Of a DNA stretch of 64,000 nucleotides, positions 47,428-59,595 are shown piece after piece. The notes beneath the pieces were generated by a model, which was not told where the DNA came from, searched no databases, and saw only the letters and a list, made by a program, of their open reading frames with translations. Source of the DNA: Edolisoma coerulescens (Eukaryota > Chordata > Aves > Passeriformes > Campephagidae). Each line of letters begins with the position of its first letter. The stretch's first letter is position 1. Where the stretch lies: the NCBI GenBank assembly GCA_013397115.1, contig VWZW01004381.1, positions 1,057,267-1,121,266 on the forward strand, in the 5' to 3' direction. The position numbers were made by a program, and so were the translations under genes.

Positions 47428-47562
47428 CCAACTGAAAGAGGCGGACAAAGACAGGCGGTTGTCTGTGGAGATCTGGGACTGGGATCTGACCAGCAGGAAT
47501 GATTTCATGGGCTCCTTGTCCTTTGGGATCTCTGAGCTGCAGAAGTCGGGAGTGGATGGATG
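47428..47562 (+). CDS. PRKCB: PRKCB exon 7: C2 domain with Ca2+ loop 3
   Basis: This 135-bp exon completes Phe229 and ends with two bases of Trp274. It carries the second set of C2 Ca2+ ligands, Asp246 and Asp248 ('EIWDWD') and Asp254 ('RNDFMG'), plus Trp245 and Asn253, which conventional PKCs use for membrane and PIP2 contact. The stretch 'LTSRNDFMGSLSFGISELQK' is PRKCB-specific. Changes against remembered human PRKCB are S234A, A269S and S270G. Together with exon 6 all five acidic Ca2+ ligands are kept, so the product should be Ca2+-responsive. The donor is gtgaga. Confidence 0.97.
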
Positions 47563-49569
47563 GTGAGATGTGATTGTTTTATGAACACCGTGGGCACAAG
47601 GCAGCCCAGAGTGTTTGTAGGTGGGAGGTGTGGCAGCCCCTCGGACCTTGCCAGCTTCCTTCTGCTCCAGCCACCTGTCCCAGCTCCGAGGAAGGTGCTG
47701 CTCCACCTCTGGGGCTGGTGAGGGTCACTGGTGCCATGGGGGTTGTCTGTGTGGTGCCCAGGTGTGCCAGGGCAGTGCCTGAGTGCCCACATGGGCTGGC
47801 TTTGTGTGACCTCCTCCATGTCCTTGGGCTGGGGGCCTCGGGGGGCTTTTCCTTCCCAGGGGCACACACAGGTACCCAGGGCTGCTCTGCCTGCAGGGCT
47901 GGTGCTCCTGCAGGCTCTCGCTGCGGGGGCTTGAGGAGGAGCCGGCCCCGCCTGCCAGCATCTGCCAAACAGGCATTTTCCAGCATTTTCTGCTGGGATT
48001 CCCTCAGTTTCTGTACTGGAGAGACACCATGGTTTCCTCAGGCGTGTGGGAGAGCAGGGCTGTGAGGGGGTGCTGGGGGGACCCCTCAGAGCTGTGACTC
48101 CTGGCTGGAGCTCATGGGCTGGAGGGCACTGCTCAGAACAAGGAGGAACTACAACATGTGTAATTACAGCCACTTGTTACCACCAAGCCATGAGCACAGT
48201 GGGTCTGGAACACCCCTGGATGGGTCTCTCTGGTTCCCTTTTATCTCCCCCCGCAGGACACATGGTGCCTTATTTCCCTGGTTTTCCCCCAGGCTCTGGT
48301 GCCTGAGAGCTGTGTTACCTGTCCATGGCCAGTGTAATAATTGAAAAGAGATATTAAATGTCTTTTGGAAACCCACCCCTGCATGTAATTAAGCTGCATT
48401 CATAAGCTGAGTGAATACCCCAGACTGGTTTTTCCACCATGGAAGCTGGACATGTCTCCCTGAGAGCAGAGAACAGAGAGGAGGAGGAGGAATTAGGTGG
48501 GTTGTGTGCCCACACCATGCCTCTCCTGGGCAGAGCTGCGGGTGCTCCCGCTGCTCTCCAGCCCTGTCCTGCCCCGCTGAGCTGGGCACAGTGTGTGGCA
48601 CAGTGGCATTGCCAGGGCTCAGCCTCCCTCGTTACCCTCCAGGCCCTGATGGGGACAGGGCTCCTCTGGAAAGCAGCGGGAAGCAGTGACTTCCCCCGAG
48701 TTCCCAGTCACCTGTGAGGGTGCGTGTGTGCCACGCGCTGCCGGCTCCTGGCGCAGCCCAAAGCCTGAGTGCTTTCCAGCCTTTTAACAATCATGTAAGT
48801 GGAGATCTAAGTAATTTTCCTTGTCACAGTGCTGGCTGGAGTAAACTGAAGGAGAAGGAGCTCTGATCTATATTTCATATACATATATTTCTAAACAACT
48901 GCAGTTAATGGAGAAAACAAGCTCAAAGGCAGAGCCTGTGCCTGTGTTGTGCAGACAGGGCTTTGTTCCTGGAGCAGCCTCTGGGATAACACCAGCCAAG
49001 ATCCATCCTGGATGTGGAGCCTCTGCTGCCAGGGCCGGGCTGTGCCCCCCGCCGTGTGGAACGCCTGGGATCTGAGTGGCATTTCCATGATTTCTGATAA
49101 TTGCTGCTTAAGCTTTTCTCCTCCTTTGGAGGAGCATCCTGTCTGCGTGCTCAGGGTTGGCAGCGCCAGCCTGGCATTGGCACATTCCACATGCTGTCCT
49201 CGTCGGGCAGCTGGTGGAGAGGGGGTTTGCCCACGCCTGTGCCCATGGCTGTCACGAGAAACACATGTTTGTCTGTGGGCTTTGGGGTCAGGATTGGTTT
49301 GGAAGTGCTCTGCGTGCCCACCACAGCAGGCACTGGATGTGCTTCCCGGGCTGTGAGGGTCCTCAGGACAGCGAGGGACCCAGAAACATCCACCCACTGA
49401 GGGTCTGGGGCTTGCTGAGGAGGATGGTTTGGGAGTTCTTCTGACTTTGGGGAAGGGTGCCTTGGATGCTGGTACGGCAGAGGCAGAGCTGTGCTGGAGC
49501 AGAGGGGAGGTCCTGCCTCCCTGCAGACCCGCCTGCCACCCTGACCCCACGTTTTCTCCGTCCCTCCAG
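47563..49569 (+). other. PRKCB: PRKCB intron 7
   Basis: About 2.0 kb, mostly GC-rich unique sequence, with one small AT-rich patch (about 48780-48910). The acceptor is tctccgtccctccag. No repeat, RNA gene or additional exon could be supported. Confidence 0.93.
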
Positions 49570-49666
49570 GTTCAAGCTGCTTAGCCAGGAGGAGGGCGAG
49601 TATTTCAATGTCCCGGTGCCTCCCGAGGGAGAAGAAGGAAACGAGGAACTGAGGCAGAAATTTGAG
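49570..49666 (+). CDS. PRKCB: PRKCB exon 8: end of C2 domain
   Basis: This 97-bp exon has one base completing Trp274, then F275-E306, ending in phase 0. It encodes the last C2 strands and the helix 'NEELRQKFE'. The PRKCB hallmark 'FNVPVPPEG' is present. Substitutions S295E and A297G fall in the variable loop after it. The donor is gtgaat, weaker than most in this gene. If it were read through, the open frame would continue about 54 codons to a stop at 49826-49828, but I have no reason to think this is used. Confidence 0.97.
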
Positions 49667-51502
49667 GTGAATTGCTTTTTCTTGGACTCGGGGGTTCTCA
49701 CTGCCTGCCTGCCGGGCCCCTGGCAAGGGACTTCCCCCGCCAGCTCTTTCCCTGGCAGCACAGGGAACGTGGAGCAGGGTCCAGCTCCCCAAAGAGGCTC
49801 CAAGGAGAAATGTCTATTTACCACTTAATAAGCCATGGAAGTTCTTGCTGAATGATTGATCCAGACATTGCTGAATTAGCAGATCTTTGCCATTTTTCAG
49901 TGTAGCTGAAGTCTCCACAGAACCCTGGGAACGAGTGTGGTACATCTGGAGACTCACATGCAATGAGCCATACAGAAATAAGAGAGTTGCCCTTATGGTT
50001 CTCAGCGTGAACTCCGTAATTGTAGCAGAGACTGGAGAGTTAGCTCCTGTTCTCCTTCCTTTTTTATCTTATTTACACACAACTTCCCTGAATATCCAAG
50101 AAAAGACAGTTCTAATACAACGGTTGGCTACAACCAATGGTTTTTGGCTCTACAAAGAACTAAGACCTGGCTTTTATTGTATTTGGTGGTGTTCCAGTGG
50201 TGTTAAAATGGTCTGGGAAGTCAGATGATGAGTTGTCTCCAGATCAGAAAACGCATTGTCCAGAGGTGCCAGAGCACACCTGCCCCCTCACCTTGCTGCG
50301 TGTTCCCCACTCCTCCCTTGGAGGGAGTTGGTGTCTCAGGCAGGGAATCCCCTTCCAGCTGGGCTCGTGCTGGCGTTGGGAGTGAGAAGTGGAGTGTGCT
50401 GGAGCCTGGAATGTGCTGGGGCAGAGCCGTGGTCACACCAATGGTGTGTGAAAATCCCAGAGACCATTCCTTAGGTTTTCAGTGCAGGAGCTTTTCAGAT
50501 GCTCAGAGGTGCTGCAGGTGACCTTGAGTGGGGAATTCTGCAGCCTGAAGAACCTTGTGAGAACCAATTAGCAGCAGCAAAGGCTTGAGATTCCCCGTGA
50601 GGTGCTATCTGGAGGGGCTGCCAGCAGCAGCCAAATTGAACCGCCGGGATCGGGTTAATGGAATTTCATGCTAGGCTGAGCTCGGCACAGGCCTCACACT
50701 GCCACACATTTCTGTAAATTAAAGGGGAATAAATTGTGAGAGAGCTTTTACGGGAGGAGGATCTGCACATCACAGCTCCTGACCTGGGGAGGAGGCACCG
50801 GGCCACCAGTGGGGTCTGTGTTTAAAAATGGGGGTCTTTGTGAGGGCCCTCAGTGAACAACTGTGATGGTTGGGGGTGCAGGAGGGGGCTGGCTGTCTGT
50901 CTGAGGGGCTGTCTATTCTGGGCTGTTCCAAATGGATTCATGGCTTCCTCTGTGATTCCCTCCAGTATCAGATACAATCATGGAATATCTCAAATGGAAG
51001 GGACCCATAGGGCAGTAATGGATGTGGAGCTGGATAAAAAGTCCCATGTTTTACCTTAATATATTTATATTCACCCCTCTTTTTCTGGTGAGGTAAGAGA
51101 CAGAAGCCAGTTTTTGCCCAAAAAGAGTTTATTTAGGCCTCTTTCCTATGCTTTGGATGACCTGGACATGGTGTAGGGTAGCTTGGCAGGCTGCTGTGTC
51201 CCACTGGGATGGGGAGAGGGGTGACCATGGGCAGGGGTGATTCCCAGTTGCTCTGGCAGAGGTTAACTGGGCAGCAGCTGAGCAGTGCCATGTGCCAGGG
51301 CTGGTAACTTCTCCAATGCCTTTCTTGGTGCTGTCCCCATCACGCCCGTGGAAAAGGCTCCCCAGGCTCAGGGTGGTTTTTGAGCTGGGAAAGAGCTGTT
51401 GCGGTGGGATCTCGGGAGCACCCACTGGATTTATAATGCCCATTCTCCCTGCTGTTTTCAGTAATGTTTTCTCTTCCTCCCTGCCCATCTCCACCTTTGC
51501 AG
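49667..51502 (+). other. PRKCB: PRKCB intron 8
   Basis: About 1.8 kb. It holds an AT-rich, repeat-poor block (about 49805-50215, and 50690-50750), a small degenerate CR1 tail (about 50975-51012), and an acceptor ctccacctttgcag. No gene was seen. Confidence 0.93.
50975..51012 (-). repeat. Possible CR1 tail remnant, antisense
   Basis: 'caatcatggaatatctcaaa' followed by 'tggaagggacccatagggc', the pattern of the last about 40 bp of an antisense avian CR1. Confidence 0.5.
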
Positions 51503-51649
51503 AGAGCCAAGATTGGAACCGGGTCCAAGGCTGCGGATGAGAAGACAAGAAATGCCATTTCCAAATTCGACAACAACGGCAGCCGGGATCGGATGAAGCT
51601 TTCGGATTTCAACTTCCTGATGGTGCTGGGAAAAGGAAGCTTTGGGAAG
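51503..51649 (+). CDS. PRKCB: PRKCB exon 9: V3 hinge and glycine-rich loop
   Basis: This 147-bp exon is in phase 0 at both ends (49 codons, R307-K355). The first half is the flexible V3 hinge between the regulatory and catalytic halves, the calpain-sensitive region of conventional PKCs. The second half starts the kinase N-lobe with 'DFNFLMVLGKGSFGK', the ATP-binding glycine loop. This exon has by far the most changes against remembered human PRKCB (about 11: S311G, Q312T, T314S, V316A, P317A, E318D, T322R, T324A, V325I, N333S, T340S), nearly all in the hinge. Length is unchanged. The donor is gtgagg. Confidence 0.97.
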
Positions 51650-54055
51650 GTGAGGTACCACCTCGGCACTGTCTGCATTGAACACGTGTTTCTTGTGGCT
51701 GCTCCAGGGTGACCTGTCCGTGCTCTGACTGGGAGCACTGGTGTCACAGTGCTGGGAGCCCAGCTTGGCTCCCTCCAGACTGTGACCACTGTGTCACAGC
51801 AGGGAACACCAGAGACGTCTGATGAGACCATCACAAAATCCATCCTTTTGGGAAGCAGGGGATGAGCTGTGTCTTTAACGCTCTTTTTTATTTGGTTGGG
51901 GCTTTCTTCTTCTCTAATAATTACAAATATACAGGAACATTTTAATTTACTTCCCAGACCGGTTGTGAGCAGTAACAGAATTTCATTCTTCTGGTAATTA
52001 TGTGACTTGGAGCCTTCATTTTTCCTGGGGTCTTACCAACTCTCTTGATTTCCATTTGGGATCCCAGCGCTCCAGGGGCTGCTGGGGCTCTGCAGGAGGT
52101 GGGTGCAGTGTTTGCTGGTGTGATGGCTGGCCCAACCCCACTCTCATTAGTGAATTGCCTTAATTGCAGGGAATATTGCTCTGCCTGCAGGCTCATTCCT
52201 TGGGCAGGTAGCGGAGATGAGGATGGTGTGCAGGGATGCTCCCCTGAGCACAGGGGTGCAGCAGGAGCAGCCCCTCCTTCCCCAGCCTTCTGCTGGCATT
52301 GGAGCTTTGGGAGGTCCCAGCTTCTCTACAGGTGTCTGCTCCCTCTCCAGAGGTGGAGAGCTCAGAGATCCATGGAAACATTTGTGACAGACAGGGAATG
52401 GGGAGGTCCTGATGGTCCCCAGCACCCAGAGCACGAGCCCTGCAACTTAGCATGGTACCCCTTTGCTGTGGGTTGGCATCCCAGGGAGCAGGAAAGCCCC
52501 GTGCCTCATGCCTGTGCTGCTCTCACACAGAAATGTTCCCTCTCCCCTCCCTCCCAACACCTCATCCCTTTCAAACCCAGTGCCTGGCATCTGGAGACTC
52601 TGTGGTTGTGCCGTGTCCCCCGCCACCTTCCTCCCTTAAATTTGAGAAACATTAGCAAACTCCTCAGTCGGCTCTGGCTTATATAAGGGGATGTGTGACA
52701 GAAACTGTTCCCTGGAACAGAATGTTATAAATATGCTAATTAGCGCTAATTAAAACAGCACGTTGGTTTCTCCGGGTAGATGCAGCCTCGCCCTCACGTG
52801 TGCCTGCACTTCCCCAGGCATCCCTGCTGCCCTGGCATCCCGGCACGGGGACACCCAGGTGCCACAGCTCTGTACCCACTCCCTGTGCACCCACAGAGGT
52901 GCCAGATGTTCGGGAGGAGCCAGGCAGAGGGGCCTGGAGCAGGGAGAACAGCCCAGCTTCCCGCAGCCCCCCAGCCCTTGGTGTGCCCAGCAGCTGGTTG
53001 TGTCCGTGGCACTGCCATCCTTCTCCAAGGCTGGCACCGTGTCCTTCCCTCTCCAGGGCTGGCACCTGCTCCTGTGCCTGGCTGCCTGCTGCCAGCCTCC
53101 CTCCTCCCAGTCCCTGCTGGCTGGGAGAGCTCTTGGACCATAATCACACTGTTTTAGTGAGCCTCTGTCTGTCTCTATTAACCCTTTGGCATCAGGACCC
53201 CAGATTTACTGCTCAGTATTTTGCTTTCTCCACACTTGGCTATCCAGGGTCAGGAGTACAAACGTGTCGGCCTTGGTGGAGTTTGACAAACTTGCTTTCT
53301 CTGTGTTCAGAATATCTCCAGTTCTTATGCTGGAGCATTCCCAAACAAATACTCTATATTACAGGAATAAATCAAGTTAAATATCAGATCTTTTTCTGCA
53401 CCAATAAAAAGTTAAAAAAGAATGCAATCTGCTTCCCAGCGAGTGCGCTGGCAGATGGAGGTCCCCCGAGCCAGGCAGCAGGGTTTAGGGGGTGGAAAAT
53501 GGATCTGGCTTGGAAAATGGGGGCTTGGGGGTGTGTGGTCCTGGCTTGGCGTGTTCAGCCCCAGGACACAGCTGCTCCTGGTGCTCTGGGCTCTCTGTGG
53601 GCTCCCCAGGACCGTGGCTGGTGGCAGCTCCATGGGGCTGGCACGGGCAGGGAGACGCTCCCACGGAGGGAGGCAGCGCTTGGCACAGCCCACCCTGGGT
53701 TTGCTTTGCTGTATTATAAATAGAGGAAAGTGAAATTAGGTGGCTTGCTCATATTTTTGCAGCTAATCAATCTGCCGTGCTCTCGAGCTGTCAGGCTTTT
53801 CGGGGTTTGTGTTGTTTTGCTGAGCAGGGCGGAGCCTTTGGCCGCTGCAGTTCTGGATTCCGGTGCGGTGGGAGAGTTTTCCTGAGCTGGGATGACCTTC
53901 AGGCTGTGCAGTGCTCTGCTCTCCTCTTGCTGTGAACATGTCAGGAGGGCAGGGCATGGGCAAGGCTGGGTCCCTGCTCCCTGTGTCACCCACGCACATC
54001 CTGGGCTCTGCACCGTGCTGGGGGCACTTGGCTGTCTGGATCTTTGGTATTTGAA

Positions 54056-54281
54056 CACCTTCAGACATCAGGAAGACATCAGGAGGAATTTCTTCCTGGA
54101 AAGGTGGTCAAGCCTTGGAAGGGGCTGCCCAGGGAGGTTTGGAGTCCCCATCCCTGTCCAAGGAAGGCCTGGAGGTGGCACTCAGTGCTCTGGGCTGGTG
54201 ACAAGGTGGGGATCAGGCACAGCTTGGACTTGATGATCTTGGAGGTCTTTTCCAACCTAAAGGATTCTGGGATTCTGTAAT
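54056..54281 (+). repeat. CR1 LINE 3' fragment of another subfamily, sense
   Basis: 'aggaggaatttcttcctgga', 'aggggctgcccagggaggtt', 'ggaggtggcactcagtgctc' and 'ggaggtcttttccaacctaa', with a GATTCTGGGATTCTG tail. This is the subfamily with the 'gcactcagtgct' motif. Confidence 0.88.
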
Positions 54282-55011
54282 ACAGGAGAGGGGAATCCAG
54301 CCCAGATGGGCCTCAGGAGGGCAGCAGTGGGTGGTTTCCAGCCTGCCCTCCTGGGCACACACTTCACACCCAGCCATTCCCTGCGTGTGCCCCAGCTGAC
54401 TGTCAGCAGCTGGAAAGTCCTTTTGCCTTTCACATCCCAGGGAGCAGGGCTGGCTCAGCTGTGCTCAGAGCTGCCGTGTCACTGGGAAGCTGCTTCATGA
54501 ACCATTCACAGCCATGTATGGCCTCGAGCAGTTTTTGCATTTATGGTGGTACCCCAGCCAAGCTCTGCCTCGCACTGCAGAGCGGGGTGGGAGCCATGTC
54601 CTCAGCGTGGTCCCTTTGGGGCAGAAGCAGATGCCAGGCTCAGTTAGGCCCTGCTTTAGTTCACTTTCCCCTGAAAGGGTTGTGGATGGCAAGGCAGGTC
54701 TGTATATAACTGATACTGTATATAATGCTCTTACACCCAGGTAACAGGTTTAATTTTCCCTCAGAATATCTTCCTGGAGTGGTTACTTCTTTTCCACCAA
54801 TTTTGAGCAGCCAAAGCTCTTCTGCTTTTATCACCTAAAAATTAGCTCTGGTTTTAGCACCTGCGCGTGGTGCCTTGTAAAGCTCAGCTTGTGTAAAATG
54901 GTGATAAATGGAGGCAATGAACCAAAACAGTTCAGTTTGGGCAGAGCCACAAGGGAGGGCAGAGGTGCAGACACTGTGTGAGGCAGCTGTGTCTGCTGCC
55001 CTGGCACAGAA

Positions 55012-55164
55012 ACAGGGAATGGCTCGGGTTGAAAGGGACCTTAAAAATCACCCAGTACCACCCTGCCATAGGCAGGGACCCCTCCCACTATCCCAGGTTG
55101 CTCCAAACCCCATCCAACCTGGCCTTGGACACTTCCAGGGATCCAGGGGCAGCCACAGTTGGTC
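55012..55164 (-). repeat. CR1 LINE 3' fragment, antisense
   Basis: 'ggaatggctcgggttgaaag' to 'ccaggggcagccacag'. Confidence 0.88.
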
Positions 55165-55576
55165 CCAGTGCCTGTGCCTTGCTGGGTTCCATCCCCACAT
55201 CACAACGAGCTGCTCTGTGTTCCCAATGTTCTTCAAGGATCAGCGGGTGAATAAATCCCATCCCGAAGTCCCTGACACACCCTGAGCCCAGGGCTCAGCC
55301 CTGCCACAGGATGAGCCGGCGTGTGGCCGCTGCAATCCCACCCCGCTGACAGAAATGGGAATGTCAGCGCCTTCTCCAGAGCACCTGGCACTGAGGAGCC
55401 CCAGTGCCACTCCCAGCTAATCCTGACAAGCAGCGTGTCAAGGACAGCCAGGCTCCCCCGGGCCGCAGCCGAGCGCCGGGAACGCACCAGAGCCGCTCAC
55501 AAAGGGCTGCTCCCTGTTCTCTGCACTCAAACAAGTGGGTGGCACCAAAGACCTCGTCCTTGGGCTGTGTCCCAGA

Positions 55577-55742
55577 ATGGAATCACAGAATCATCAGAGG
55601 GCTTGGAAAAGCCCTCTGAGACCATTGAGTCCAACCCCAGCACTGCCACCACCACCCCCTGTCCCCAAGTGCCACATCTACACATCTCTTAAATCCCTCC
55701 AGGGGTGGGGACTCCCCCACTGCCCCAGACAGCCTGTGGGAC
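55577..55742 (-). repeat. Diverged CR1 LINE fragment, antisense
   Basis: 'ggaatcacagaatcatcaga', 'ccattgagtccaaccccag', 'cacatctacacatctcttaa' and 'tccctccaggggtggggact'. Same variant as at 26941. Confidence 0.8.
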
Positions 55743-56775
55743 ACAGGAGGGCTGGAACATGAGAGGGTTAATTCTGCTGTCCTTGGTGTCTCTAAAGTCA
55801 CCCTGAGACCCGTTCATGTGTCCTCTGCCCGTCTGCCCCAGCCTGAAGCACATTTCAGTTCCACACTATCGATGTTGACTTCACATAATTTATTTCCAAA
55901 ACTCCCGAGCTGCTGTTCCTGATGTGACTGGAGGATTTCTGCCGACTCCTTCAAATGAAAAGCAATTAAATTCCACCCAGCGCTCCAATCTAAGGCAATG
56001 AGAGAGTGTGAGAGGGAAAAGAGGAAGCAAAGTGAGGTTTCAGAGTTGGTTTATTTGCTGGCAGCCCAAGGAGCAGCTTAGGCTGATGGAGTGTAGTGGG
56101 TCAGGCAGGGGACCCTCACTGGGATAATGGGATTAACCCGAGGGATTTGCACCAGCAGAGGCAGTGAATCCCATTTACTGCAATAAATAAACCTGAAAAT
56201 GGGTGGGACTGGTTGGAAATGGGAGGTTGGATGGATTCTTCTGGCTGAGAGGGACCTTGGCTGGGTGATGAACCAGCACATGATGGTGTTTGCTTACTGT
56301 TGTGGAGGGAGGGGGTGAGGCAGAGAAAATCATGTGGGTTTTTTCTTACTATTCACTAGAGACTACCTCTTTTCCACTTCAAATATTTACCATGTTGTAA
56401 TTCAATGGACTCTGTGTTCAGCCTCTTGACACCCTCCCCCAGTGCTGGTGACACTGCGAGGGTGCCAAAGCAGGCCCTGACTCAGGGGTGAGGGGGTGGG
56501 AGGGTGAGCTGGGCTCAGATATCATCAAACCCCTTGGGCTGGGCTCCTCGAGGCAATGAGGTGGTGAGGGAGGAGATGTGTTACTCCTCAGACTTAGTGT
56601 CCCTAAATACTTTCGGGAATACCCCTGGAGCTTTCTGCAGCTTGGCACCTGCAGCTCTCCTCAGGACTATGAGGGGAGCCACAGGATAATGCGCCATTAG
56701 CTGTGACCATTTCAGCTCAAGGCACCATAGATCCACGTTTCCCTTGATCCCACACGTGTCCTGTCCCTCGTGCAG

Positions 56776-56949
56776 GTGATGCTGGCGGAGAGGAAGGGCA
56801 CGGACGAGCTCTACGCCGTGAAGATCCTGAAGAAGGACGTCGTTATCCAGGACGATGACGTGGAGTGCACGATGGTGGAAAAACGTGTCCTGGCTCTCTC
56901 CGGGAAGCCTCCCTTCCTGACCCAGCTCCACTCCTGCTTCCAGACCATG
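56776..56949 (+). CDS. PRKCB: PRKCB exon 10: kinase N-lobe with catalytic Lys and alpha-C Glu
   Basis: This 174-bp exon is in phase 0 at both ends (58 codons, V356-M413). It has the invariant ATP-anchoring Lys371 in 'YAVKILKKD' and the alpha-C Glu390 in 'CTMVEKRVLAL', which form the salt bridge of an active kinase. 'KKDVVIQDDDVECTMVEKR' is the invariant conventional-PKC block. Changes against remembered human PRKCB are S359A and P397S. 'LSGKPPFLTQLHSCFQTM' with Met413 fits PRKCB (PRKCA ends in Val). The donor is gtaaga. A CR1 tail inserts only about 95 bp past the donor. Confidence 0.97.
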
Positions 56950-57043
56950 GTAAGAGCTGGTGCCACAGCTTGTCCCCACCAAGGAGCATGGTGGACTGGG
57001 GACCCTGAGCACTGGGAGCCCGACACTTTGCAAAATGGAGTGG

Positions 57044-57178
57044 AACAGTGTCCAAGGCCAGGTTGGACAGGGCTTGGAGCAACCTGAGAGAGTGGAAGGT
57101 GTCCCTGCCCATGGCAGGGGGTGGAACTGGATGAGCTTTAAGGCTCCTTCCAACCCAGACCATTCCAGGATTTTATGT
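57044..57178 (+). repeat. CR1 LINE 3' fragment, sense
   Basis: 'agtgtccaaggccaggttgg' to 'cccagaccattccaggattt'. It begins about 95 bp from the exon 10 donor. Confidence 0.9.
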
Positions 57179-58278
57179 TCTCTGTACATCACTGCATTTG
57201 CCAAAGCAATTGTGTATTCTCTGCCTTGGCAGCCTCACACCTTCTCCAGTTCACTGGCAAAAGTGCCTCCAGGGCCAAAATATGGGGGTGTGACATCAAA
57301 GTGTAATGTACAACAGCTGCACCCTGAGATGTGTTCATCAGGGAGCTGCTGGTGACATTAGAGGTGATTTCCCAGCCCCTCAGGTGCCCCCAGCCCGCAA
57401 CGTCCCTTATGGTTCAATAGCAAAGTGCTGCACTTTTTCCCAGGACTCATTCCTCTGATCAAAGCCCTGAGCAAAGGGAGAAACCTAATCCAAACTGCAG
57501 GAAATCCAGTTTTCCATGGGTGTGTGATTGGGTTTGTGTGAGTCAGGAGCGGAGAGGGGGACAGGGGACCTTTAATACAGTCCCTGCCCGGCCCTCGAGC
57601 AGCCTGTGAATGAGAATGTCCAGGTACACGTCAGTGGGAGCGGGCAGAGGGAATCAGCAGAGTCCTTTAGAATGATGACAATGCTTTCCAGGAGGAGTAC
57701 ATTTTAATATTATCCCAGAAATTTCATTTACCAAACACATTGAGTGTATTTAAAGCCTGCGGCCCGGCTTTGCAGCACAGCAATCAGGATGTGGCAGGAG
57801 CAGCTATTTCACACAGCATCTCCCTGGCATCTGAAGTGAGTCAGCGCGGGATTATTCCTGGCAGACCTATAGTAGCTTAATAGTAATCGTATTTGTAATG
57901 TAATCAAAATGTATAGCAGGGTGTATTATCAAATGCTGGCACAAAGCACTTTGATTTCTGGGAGCACAGTCCAGAGCACAGTTCTCCGCCGGGGCTGTTG
58001 GCTCAGCGGCTCTGGGAGAGAGAAAAGCCCTAAATCTGCGTTTTAAAGAAAAAGGGAAGATGAGCAAGGAGAGAGCTCCTGCCTGGCGCTGGAGGGCGAG
58101 GGGTGCCTGTGCTGGGGGATCCGGGGTGCTCTGAAAGGTCCCAGGTCAGAGCCTGGGCTCTGGGAGGGGGCATGAGCTGGGGGTCCCTGGGTGTCCCCAG
58201 GTGAGCTGTGCCTTTGCTGTGACCTCTGGGTCACAGCAGTGAAGGGCACAGCAGCCACAGCCACACTGAGATGATAAA

Positions 58279-58492
58279 TCACAGAATCATGGAATGGTTT
58301 GGGTGGGAAGGGACATTGAAGATCATCCATGGGCAGAGAGGGACACCTTTCACTGTCCCAGGTTGCTCCAAGCCCCATCCAACCTGGCTTTGGACACTGC
58401 CAGGGATCCAGGAGCAAACACAGCTTCTCTGAGCACCCTGTGCCAGGGCCTCCCTGCCCTCATAGGGAAGAATTCCTCCCTAATAACTAATA
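58279..58492 (-). repeat. CR1 LINE 3' fragment, antisense, small internal deletion
   Basis: 'aatcacagaatcatggaatg' to 'ctcatagggaagaattcctc'. It lacks the usual 'gttccaacccc' block. Confidence 0.9.
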
Positions 58493-59595
58493 AGGAGTGG
58501 ATGGGGAGTGTGGTTGTTGTCCTGGCTCTGCCTCTTGCTCCCAGCGTGCAGTCAGGCAGGGGATGGAGCAGTTCATTAGAAGGGCACTGAAAGGAGCCCG
58601 GGGAGCTGCATCTCGGCTGCCCGGGGAAGGGGGAGTGTCACCAGCCCCATGCCAGGCTCTGCAGTGGATTTACATCTCCGTACTGTGCTGCTGCTCAGCG
58701 AGTGTGGCTGCTCCAGACTTGGACAGACGCCGTCCTCTCTGCCACCGACAGGAGCCAGGACAGCGTTCCGTGCCCGTCCCTCGCTCCCAGCCTGTGGGCT
58801 GCCCAGCCATCTGCCTGCCTTAGTCATGGCATTTCTTCCCCTGGAACGCCAGCGTTCCCTTCCCCACCCAAATGAGGAAAGCTCAGCTCCTGCTTTTAGA
58901 GCTCAGCTGGCTGTTTCAAGAGCCCGTCTTTTTAATATTCTTCCTCCTTGAAGCAGATCGATATATTTAGGAGGCAGCTGCAGCCGAGCCCGGCGCTGCT
59001 CCGCTCTCCCGTGGCTGTCACGGGCTGGCTGCGGTGGCGGTGGCTGCTCAAGGTGACATTGCCGCACGTGCCTCCCCCGGGGCTGGCCGGACGCCTGCCA
59101 GGGCTGTCCTGTACACACGGGGTGCTCCCGAATCCCCAGGCAGCTGAAAAGCCGAATTCCCCGTTCCATCCCGTGGGTGCCGCGTGTTTTACACAGCCCC
59201 GCTGCCCCTGCGCTGCTGTATTTGATGGCTCTGGGGCCGCCCCACAGCCGGGTGGGCTGTGCTGGGGGCAGGAGCTGCTGACCCCAGCTCCTCTGGCTGG
59301 GCATTGCCGGGCTGGGAAGTGCCCTGTGGGTGCTGAGCCCCAGTTCCTCCGCAGCCCTGGCTGTGGCAATGCTCCAGCTGCATCTCTCGTGGGCTCCCTG
59401 TCCTTCCTGTCTGAAAAGCAGGGCAAGGCTTATTTAAGGAGGAAATGAGCAATGGGAAAATTTTTATTATGTAATGCTGCCAACCTGCAGCTCCTGCAGT
59501 GCTCCAGTCTCTGTGTCCTTCCTTCCTTCTGTGGGTGAGATGGGGCAGCCCGGGGTTGTCACTGGGCTCTCATGCATGGAGGGCCCATGTCACTG

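Larger units (their letters stand above)
51650..56775 (+). other. PRKCB: PRKCB intron 9
   Basis: About 5.1 kb. CR1 fragments lie at 54056-54281 (+), 55012-55164 (-) and 55577-55742 (-). AT-rich repeat-poor patches lie near 51880-52040, 52690-52760 and 55860-56000. The acceptor is cctgtccctcgtgcag, a short pyrimidine tract. The 307-codon open frame at 52800-53723 is compositionally random (Pro/Ser/Cys/Leu-rich) and crosses no exon. Confidence 0.92.

Noticed and set aside
49667..49828. Read-through of the exon 8 donor giving an extended open frame
   Set aside because: The donor is acceptable and the downstream frame has no conserved features; it is a chance opening of about 54 codons.
52800..53723. 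307-codon sense open frame in intron 9
   Set aside because: Random composition and no motif. It passes through an AT-rich segment with no codon bias.
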